From Actinobacillus indolicus (GTDB lineage Bacteria > Pseudomonadota > Gammaproteobacteria > Enterobacterales > Pasteurellaceae), in NCBI RefSeq assembly GCF_901764975.1, contig NZ_CABFKH010000004.1, positions 1 through 64,000 of the forward strand: a stretch of DNA of 64,000 nt. Reading direction: 5' to 3'. The notes beneath the pieces are model-generated. The model did not search any database. It saw only the letters and a program-made list of their open reading frames with translations, and was not told where the DNA came from. Position numbers and translations under genes: made by a program. How positions within the stretch are numbered: the stretch's first letter is position 1; every line of letters starts with the position of its first letter. Positions 57,627 to 64,000 of the stretch are shown one piece after another.

Positions 57627-59834
57627 ATGGTTGCGATTCGCCATTCACACCAACTCGATCTAAATACTTTCGAGCTGGCTAGTTGGAGTGCAGGGTTACA
57701 AATGTCACCCATAACCTTTGAACAGTTATTAATTGCTTGGCGTTATGCTCAAGAAAAAATCGACATTGAGCAAAATCACCTTATGTGGTTTGGCATTGAA
57801 ATGGTCGAAATCTTACACGGCTTGAATATGGATGATGATAGCCTTGTTGCCGCACTACTCTTTCCACTCGTCAAACAAAACATTATCGATCTCGTTCAAG
57901 TGAAAGAACATTTTGGTAATGATGTTAAAAACTTGGTCAAGGGTGTATTGGAAATGGATAACGTCCGCCAATTAAACGCCAGCCACGCCTCCGATCTTCA
58001 AATTGACAATATCCGTCGTATGTTGCTCGCTATGGTAGATGATTTCCGCTGTGTTGTGATTAAACTTGCCGAGCGGATTGTCTATTTACGTGATACGGAG
58101 CGTTTAAGCGAAGAAGATTTAGTTCTTGCAGCTAAAGAGTGCTCTCACATTTATGCCCCATTAGCCAACCGTTTAGGGATCGGACAATTAAAATGGGAAC
58201 TAGAAGATTACTGTTTTAGAGCGTTACACCCTCAGGAATATCGCCAAATTGCCAAGTATGATCTGGCTGAACGCCGTTTAGATCGTGAAAAATATATTGC
58301 AAATTTTGTGGATGATCTGACCGCTTGTATCAAAGAAGAAATTGAAGATGTACAAGTTTATGGTCGCCCGAAACATATTTATAGCATTTGGAAGAAGATG
58401 CAGAAAAAGCATCTCACATTCAAACAGTTATTTGATGTGCGAGCAGTTCGGGTTATCGTGCCAAAACTTCAAGATTGCTACACCGCACTGGGTATTGTGC
58501 ATACCCATTACAAACATTTGCCTGAGCATTTTGATGATTATATTGCCAATCCCAAACCGAATGGCTACCAGTCGATTCATACGGTCGTGTTAGGTGAAGG
58601 GGATAAAACCATCGAAGTCCAAATTCGTACGCAAAAAATGCATGATGATGCAGAACTTGGGGTAGCTGCACACTGGAAATATAAAGAAGGCGCAGCGGCA
58701 GGACGCTCTGGCTACGAAGAAAAAATTGTCTGGTTACGTAAGTTACTCGATTGGCAGAAAGATATTGCGGATTCAGGCGATGTGGTGGCTGAAATGCGTT
58801 CCCAAGTGTTCGATGATCGGGTTTATGTCTTTACGCCAAAAGGCGAAGTGGTTGATCTACCGAAAAATGCAACGCCCCTTGATTTTGCCTATTCGATTCA
58901 TAGCGAAGTAGGACACCGTTGTATCGGCGCAAAAGTGGCTGGACGTATTGTGCCGTTCACCTATATTTTACAAATGGGTGATCAGGTCGAAATTATCACG
59001 CAGAAAAATCCAAACCCAAGCCGTGACTGGCTCATTCCAAGCCAAGGCTTTGTGAATACAGCTAGAGCTAGATCCAAAATTGTCGCTTGGTTTAAAAAGC
59101 TAGACCGCGATAAAAATATTCCGCTTGGCAGGGAGATGTTAGAAGCGGAGATGGCAAAATTCAATTTCACTCAAAAGCAAATTGAAGATCTCGCTTTACC
59201 ACGTTATAACCTAAAACAAGTGGATGATCTCTATGCGGGTATTGGTGGTGGCGACATTCGCTTACATCAATTAATGCACTATTTGCAAAGTAAGCTCATT
59301 AAAACTACCGCCGAACAAGCTGATGAAGCGATCTTAAAACAGGTGGCAAATAAAGCACAGCAACCACAAAAAAGCCGTAGCGGTTTTGTTGTGGTTGAAG
59401 GCGTGGGTAACTTAATGCACCACATTGCTCGTTGTTGTCAGCCGATTCCAGGTGATGAGATTGTTGGCTACATTACTCAAGGGCGGGGTATCTCAATTCA
59501 TAGAGCCGATTGTGAACAGCTATTTGATCTTCAAAGTAGTAGTCCTGAGCGTGTGGTAGAAGCAGAATGGGGCGATAGTTATAGCGCTGGTCGATTTAGT
59601 TTAACTATCCGCGTGATTGCTAATGACCGTAATGGCTTATTGCGTGATGTGAGTGGCATCATGGCAAATGAGAAAGTGAATGTGTTGGGTGTTTCGAGTC
59701 GTACTGATACCAAACGTGGAATCGCGACTATTGATATTCAAATTGAACTGAATAACGTAGAATTATTAGATAAACTACTCAAACGCATTCTACAAATTGA
59801 TGATGTGATTGATGCAAAACGTTTATCAAATTAA
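57627..59834 (+). CDS. relA: GTP pyrophosphokinase (ppGpp synthetase I)
   Basis: This 735-residue RelA has a dead hydrolase domain, with FPLVKQN in place of HDxxED, so it only makes (p)ppGpp. The synthetase domain follows (GRPKHIYSIWKKM, NPKPNGYQSIHT, EVQIRT). TGS, helical, zinc-finger (ARCCQPIPGDE) and ACT/RRM domains complete the usual C-terminus. It senses uncharged tRNA on stalled ribosomes. GGAGG lies 5 nt before the ATG. A USS is inside the gene at about 58320. Confidence 0.96.
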   Translation: MVAIRHSHQLDLNTFELASWSAGLQMSPITFEQLLIAWRYAQEKIDIEQNHLMWFGIEMVEILHGLNMDDDSLVAALLFPLVKQNIIDLVQVKEHFGNDVKNLVKGVLEMDNVRQLNASHASDLQIDNIRRMLLAMVDDFRCVVIKLAERIVYLRDTERLSEEDLVLAAKECSHIYAPLANRLGIGQLKWELEDYCFRALHPQEYRQIAKYDLAERRLDREKYIANFVDDLTACIKEEIEDVQVYGRPKHIYSIWKKMQKKHLTFKQLFDVRAVRVIVPKLQDCYTALGIVHTHYKHLPEHFDDYIANPKPNGYQSIHTVVLGEGDKTIEVQIRTQKMHDDAELGVAAHWKYKEGAAAGRSGYEEKIVWLRKLLDWQKDIADSGDVVAEMRSQVFDDRVYVFTPKGEVVDLPKNATPLDFAYSIHSEVGHRCIGAKVAGRIVPFTYILQMGDQVEIITQKNPNPSRDWLIPSQGFVNTARARSKIVAWFKKLDRDKNIPLGREMLEAEMAKFNFTQKQIEDLALPRYNLKQVDDLYAGIGGGDIRLHQLMHYLQSKLIKTTAEQADEAILKQVANKAQQPQKSRSGFVVVEGVGNLMHHIARCCQPIPGDEIVGYITQGRGISIHRADCEQLFDLQSSSPERVVEAEWGDSYSAGRFSLTIRVIANDRNGLLRDVSGIMANEKVNVLGVSSRTDTKRGIATIDIQIELNNVELLDKLLKRILQIDDVIDAKRLSN

Positions 59835-59857
59835 GCCATATTTAAGCAAGGATATTT

Positions 59858-61051
59858 ATGCAAAAATTAGTCATTTTGGGTTCAACAGGATCTATCGGAA
59901 AAAGCACCCTTTCTGTGGTTGATCATAACCCTGAGCAGTACCAAGTTTTCGCTTTAGTGGGCGGAAAAAATGTCGAATTAATTACCGAACAATGCCAACA
60001 ATATCAACCACGTTTCGTGGCATTAGATGATGAACAGGCATCTGCAAAATTAAAGGAAAATCTGACCGCTTTAGGCTTAAAAACTGAAGTTCTCGCAGGG
60101 CAAAAAGCCATTTGTGAATTATCATCACATCCTGAAGTGGATATGGTCATGGCGGCAATCGTGGGCGCAGCTGGTTTATTACCGACTCTTTCAGCGGTAC
60201 AAGCTGGCAAAAAAGTCTTGTTAGCAAATAAAGAATCTTTAGTTACTTGCGGACAAATTTTTATTGATGAAGCTCGCAAGTCGGGGGCCAAATTGCTCCC
60301 GGTCGATAGTGAACATAATGCGATATTCCAATCGTTACCACCTGAAGCACAAGAAAAAGTGGGCTTCTGTCCGCTTGCAGAACTGGGGGTAAGTAAAATT
60401 ATTCTCACGGGTTCAGGCGGGCCTTTCCGTACAAAACCATTGAATGAATTTAGCCAAATTACCCCTGCTCAAGCGGTTGCACACCCGAATTGGTCTATGG
60501 GTAAGAAAATTTCGGTGGACTCAGCGACAATGATGAACAAAGGGCTGGAATATATTGAAGCACGTTGGCTGTTTAATGCTTCTGCCGATGAAATGGAGAT
60601 CATTATTCATCCACAATCTATCATTCATTCCATGGTACGCTACATTGACGGTAGTGTTATTGCTCAAATGGGAAATCCTGATATGCGTACGCCGATTGCA
60701 CATACCATGGCATATCCGAATCGAATCAACGCTGGTGTTGGTCCGTTAGATTTCTTTAAATTAAAAGAACTAACCTTTATTGAACCGGATTTCGCTCGCT
60801 ACCCAAATTTAAAATTAGCGATAGATGCCTTCGCAGCAGGACAATATGCGACCACAGCCATGAACGCAGCCAATGAAGTCGCTGTAGATGCCTTTTTAAA
60901 TGAAAAAATTCGTTTTACGGACATTGTCGAAGTCAATCGCCAAGTGGTTGAGAACATCGCTCCAATTCAAGTCAAAGAAATTGCGGATGTGTTGCATATT
61001 GATAAATTAGCAAGAGATGTCGCACAACAAGCAATCTTTCAGTTTAGCTAA
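59858..61051 (+). CDS. dxr: 1-deoxy-D-xylulose 5-phosphate reductoisomerase
   Basis: This 397-residue NADPH-dependent enzyme carries out the first committed step of the MEP isoprenoid pathway. [11 protein letters not shown] is the nucleotide-binding loop; [18 protein letters not shown] (metal ligands) and [23 protein letters not shown] are conserved. It is the fosmidomycin target. It follows relA after 23 nt and ends in a terminator shared with gyrA. Confidence 0.97.
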   Translation: MQKLVILGSTGSIGKSTLSVVDHNPEQYQVFALVGGKNVELITEQCQQYQPRFVALDDEQASAKLKENLTALGLKTEVLAGQKAICELSSHPEVDMVMAAIVGAAGLLPTLSAVQAGKKVLLANKESLVTCGQIFIDEARKSGAKLLPVDSEHNAIFQSLPPEAQEKVGFCPLAELGVSKIILTGSGGPFRTKPLNEFSQITPAQAVAHPNWSMGKKISVDSATMMNKGLEYIEARWLFNASADEMEIIIHPQSIIHSMVRYIDGSVIAQMGNPDMRTPIAHTMAYPNRINAGVGPLDFFKLKELTFIEPDFARYPNLKLAIDAFAAGQYATTAMNAANEVAVDAFLNEKIRFTDIVEVNRQVVENIAPIQVKEIADVLHIDKLARDVAQQAIFQFS

Positions 61052-61058
61052 CAACAAA

Positions 61059-61080
61059 AAGCCCACCAAATGGTGGGCTT
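61059..61080. terminator. Terminator between dxr and gyrA
   Basis: A perfect 10-bp stem (aagcccacca / tggtgggctt) with a 2-nt loop lies between the convergent ends. Confidence 0.8.
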
Positions 61081-61085
61081 ATTTA

Positions 61086-63746
61086 TTACTCTTCTGAAAC
61101 TACATTTTCTTCGTCATCTTCAAGATCACAAATTCGTTCAAGGCTGACAACTTTCTCATCTTCCGCTGTACGAATAATGCGAACACCTTGAGTGTTACGT
61201 CCTACAAGGCTAACTTCATTTACTCTCGTTCGAACCAATGTACCCGCATCGGTGATCAACATAATTTGGTCGTTTTCTTCAACCTGAACTGCTGCAACGA
61301 CTTTACCGTTACGTTCATTCACTTTAATTGAAACAACCCCTTTTGTTGCACGGGATTTCACTGGGTATTCACTTAACGCAGTACGTTTACCATAACCATT
61401 TTGGGTTACCGTTAAAATTTCACCTTGAGTATGTGGAATTACAAGAGATACCACTTTATCCGTGGTTAAGTTTACGCTTGATGTCTCTTCCGCGTCTTCA
61501 TTTTCCACCGTTTCAATTTCAACCTCTTCCACGTCGTCTGCGGAAATTTCGGTGGTCGCTAATTTAATACCACGGACACCTGTTGCCACACGTCCCATAC
61601 CACGCACTTGTGTTTCTGCAAATCGAACCACTCGACCTTGTGCAGAGAACAACATAATCTCGCTATCGCCGTTGGTAATATCTACCCCGATTAGCTCATC
61701 ACCTTCGCGAAGTTTTAATGCAATCAGACCGCTTGATCTCACATTACTGAATGCATCTAACGATACTTTTTTCACTGTACCACTCGCCGTTGCCATAAAG
61801 ATAAATTTATCTGCACTAAATTCACCGTTTGGCACAGGAAGAATCGCTGTAATTCGCTCATTTTCCGCTTTTTCTAATGGCAAGATATTGATAATTGGCG
61901 TGCCTCGTGCGCCACGGCTTGCTTGCGGTAGCTGATAAACTTTCAGTTGATATAAACGTCCACGGCTTGAGAAACAGAGAATCGTATCGTGCGTATTCGC
62001 GACCAACAGCTTCTCGATAAAATCATCTTCTTTCATTTTGGTCGCAGATTTTCCTTTACCACCACGGCGTTGTGCTTCGTAGTCTGAAAGCGGTTGATAT
62101 TTCACATAGCCTTCATGGGAAAGGGTAACAACCACATCTTCCTGTGCAATTAAATCTTCTAAATTAATATCGCCCGAAGCTGCTGTAATTTCGGTACGGC
62201 GTTCATCACCAAATTCTGCTTTAACTTTTTCAAGCTCTTCACGAATGACCTCCATTAAACGCTCAGAGCTATTTAAAATATGTAGCAACTCGCCAATCTC
62301 AACTAAAATCTCTTTATACTCATCGAGAATTTTTTCATGTTCTAAGCCAGTTAAACGGTGTAAACGAAGTTCTAAAATTGCACGAGCTTGTACTTCAGAT
62401 AAGAAATATTGCCCATCACGCACACCGAACTCTGCGGCTAAGTCATCTGGACGAGCAGCATCAACGCCTGCTGCTTCCAGCATGGCTGCCACATTACCTA
62501 AAGACCAAGGGCGAGCCAATAAACCTTCACGTGCTTCATCTGCCGTTTTAGAGTTACGAATAAGTTCAATAACTGGATCGATATTAGCTAATGCAATCGC
62601 TAAGCCTTCTAAAATATGCGCTCGTTCACGCGCTTTACGCAATTCAAAGACAGTACGGCGTGTCACCACTTCACGACGGTGCATCACAAAGGCTTCAATG
62701 ATCTGTTTTAAATTGAATACTTTTGGCTGACCATGATCAAGTGCAACCATATTGATACCAAAGGTCACCTGCATTTGTGTTAATGCATAGAGATTATTTA
62801 ATACCACTTCACCGACAGCGTTATTTTTAATTTCAATGACGATTGAAATCCCGTTTCTATCTGAATAATCTTCAATGCTGGAAATACCTTCAATACGCTT
62901 ATCACGCACTAATTCGGCAATTTTTTCGATCAAATTCTTTTTGTTTACCTGATAAGGTAATTCCGTCACAACAATCTGCTCGCGACCTTTCGATGTAGTT
63001 TCAACCACGGCTTTTGCGCGTACATACACTTTTCCACGCCCTGTACGATAAGCTTCTTCAATCCCTTTACGACCATTAATAATCGCAGCCGTTGGGAAAT
63101 CAGGACCAGGGATATGTTGCATTAACTCTTCAATCGTAATCTGATCGTTTTCAATATAGGCTAAGCAACCATTTAACACTTCATTTAAGTTATGAGGCGG
63201 AATATTGGTTGCCATACCCACCGCAATACCCGATGAACCATTAACCAGTAAGGCTGGAATTTTCGTTGGCAAAACATCTGGAATCATCTCTTTACCGTCA
63301 TAGTTTGGCGAGAAGTCCACTGTTTCTTTATCTAAATCCGTTAACAGCTCTTGCGTAATTTTTTGCATACGCACTTCGGTATAACGCATCGCCGCAGGTG
63401 CGTCACCGTCAATCGAACCAAAGTTCCCTTGTCCATCCACCAACATATAACGAAGAGAGAACGGCTGAGCCATACGCACAATCGTATCGTACACCGCAGA
63501 ATCACCGTGAGGGTGATATTTACCGATTACATCACCGACCACACGCGCTGATTTAACATAAGGTTTAGATGATGTATTGCCACTTTGATCCATGGAGAAA
63601 AGTACACGGCGGTGAACAGGTTTAAGACCGTCACGAACATCGGGCAACGCACGCCCAACAATCACCGACATGGCATAATCTAGGTAGGAGTTTTTCAGTT
63701 CTTCTTCAATACTGATGGGGGTAATATCTTTGGCTAATTCGCTCAT
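61086..63746 (-). CDS. gyrA: DNA gyrase subunit A
   Basis: This 886-residue gyrase A has the catalytic Tyr in [10 protein letters not shown]. The quinolone-resistance region reads [14 protein letters not shown], with the Ser and Asp at the two usual resistance positions unchanged, so no common resistance substitution is present. The GyrA box QRRGGKG is in the C-terminal DNA-wrapping domain, followed by an acidic tail (DLEDDEEN). Confidence 0.97.
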   Translation of the reverse strand: MSELAKDITPISIEEELKNSYLDYAMSVIVGRALPDVRDGLKPVHRRVLFSMDQSGNTSSKPYVKSARVVGDVIGKYHPHGDSAVYDTIVRMAQPFSLRYMLVDGQGNFGSIDGDAPAAMRYTEVRMQKITQELLTDLDKETVDFSPNYDGKEMIPDVLPTKIPALLVNGSSGIAVGMATNIPPHNLNEVLNGCLAYIENDQITIEELMQHIPGPDFPTAAIINGRKGIEEAYRTGRGKVYVRAKAVVETTSKGREQIVVTELPYQVNKKNLIEKIAELVRDKRIEGISSIEDYSDRNGISIVIEIKNNAVGEVVLNNLYALTQMQVTFGINMVALDHGQPKVFNLKQIIEAFVMHRREVVTRRTVFELRKARERAHILEGLAIALANIDPVIELIRNSKTADEAREGLLARPWSLGNVAAMLEAAGVDAARPDDLAAEFGVRDGQYFLSEVQARAILELRLHRLTGLEHEKILDEYKEILVEIGELLHILNSSERLMEVIREELEKVKAEFGDERRTEITAASGDINLEDLIAQEDVVVTLSHEGYVKYQPLSDYEAQRRGGKGKSATKMKEDDFIEKLLVANTHDTILCFSSRGRLYQLKVYQLPQASRGARGTPIINILPLEKAENERITAILPVPNGEFSADKFIFMATASGTVKKVSLDAFSNVRSSGLIALKLREGDELIGVDITNGDSEIMLFSAQGRVVRFAETQVRGMGRVATGVRGIKLATTEISADDVEEVEIETVENEDAEETSSVNLTTDKVVSLVIPHTQGEILTVTQNGYGKRTALSEYPVKSRATKGVVSIKVNERNGKVVAAVQVEENDQIMLITDAGTLVRTRVNEVSLVGRNTQGVRIIRTAEDEKVVSLERICDLEDDEENVVSEE

Positions 63747-63857
63747 TGAAATTTCCTAATCATGTGATAAAAATGCCCAATTTTCAGGCACGAAAATTGG
63801 GCGAGATTTTAACACAAAATCGGAAAGAAAGGGGAAAAACTTGGTCTTTAACACGCT

Positions 63858-64000
63858 TTATAACGTGACTAACACAATTTGTTCAGGGTCAATACTCACC
63901 CACACCTTTTCTTGTAAGGCGAATTGATGCGTTTTGAGTGCTGTTGCATAACACTCCCCTTCTCCAATACTTAAGGTGATTTCTTGGTACTCTCCCTTAT
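63858..64000 (-). CDS. C-terminal fragment of a protein with a possible TOBE-like domain
   Basis: The minus-strand frame enters at the window edge and stops at TAA 63858-63860. The 47 residues seen (EITLSIGEGECYATALKTHQF, then VWVSIDPEQIVLVTL) have the beta-rich pattern of a TOBE domain, as found at the end of molybdate or iron ABC-transporter ATPases such as ModC. The rest is outside the window, so the family is tentative. Confidence 0.5.
   Translation of the reverse strand, partial: KGEYQEITLSIGEGECYATALKTHQFALQEKVWVSIDPEQIVLVTL

Overview
The window looks like a Pasteurellaceae chromosome. Copies of the 'ACAAGCGGT' DNA uptake signal sequence (USS) occur throughout in both orientations. This is the core used by the Actinobacillus pleuropneumoniae / Mannheimia / Bibersteinia branch, rather than the Haemophilus influenzae 'AAGTGCGGT' core. 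Gene content and order (lptFG-dnaE-waaA-coaD-orn-tsaE-amiB, hflKC-purA, rnpB, prfB, hemA/relA, dxr, gyrA) fit a small, AT-rich gammaproteobacterial genome. No species is assigned.

Positions 1-25.7 kb are mostly core: a partial coiled-coil lipoprotein at the left edge, trhP (yegQ), pepA, lptFG, dnaE, waaA, coaD, orn, tsaE, a LysM amidase, a DASS carboxylate transporter, nadK, trxA, an NCS2 purine-type permease under a PurR-like box, hflKC, purA, fabB, a cytochrome b562 pseudogene with an in-frame stop, an AI-2E family membrane protein and the queuosine-precursor transporter yhhQ. Positions 25.9-39.7 kb hold iscX-fdx cut off from upstream genes by an IS481-type insertion sequence, moeA-moeB, tRNA-Asn, a vitamin B12-type uptake set (receptor, binding protein, permease, ATPase), an alanine symporter, a HicA-like toxin-antitoxin pair with a palindromic operator, a NicO/DUF1007 metal-export pair and the RNase P RNA gene.

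The most interesting region is the 15-kb block 39770-54767, between rnpB and prfB. It has fifteen genes, all but one on the minus strand. They encode a metallophosphoesterase, a fused polynucleotide kinase-RNA ligase, a double AAA+ ATPase, two paralogous PD-(D/E)XK nucleases, a protein with an FtsK-gamma-like C-terminus, a beta-helix repeat protein, three sirtuins, a possible GIY-YIG protein, a HAD nucleotidase, a PP2C phosphatase, an OGFr-domain protein and a WYL-domain regulator. Five promoters in the block carry the same 19-bp palindrome, TGCGACA-N5-TGTCGCA with N5 usually AGATR. In four of them it lies exactly 8 nt upstream of a -10 hexamer and in the fifth 9 nt. The block therefore reads as one regulon, probably controlled by the WYL protein and probably concerned with RNA-end repair and NAD-dependent signalling under nucleic-acid damage or phage attack.

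The right end (54.9-64 kb) is core again: prfB with its programmed +1 frameshift, hemA and relA divergently transcribed, dxr, gyrA, and the C-terminal end of a protein that may carry a TOBE domain.
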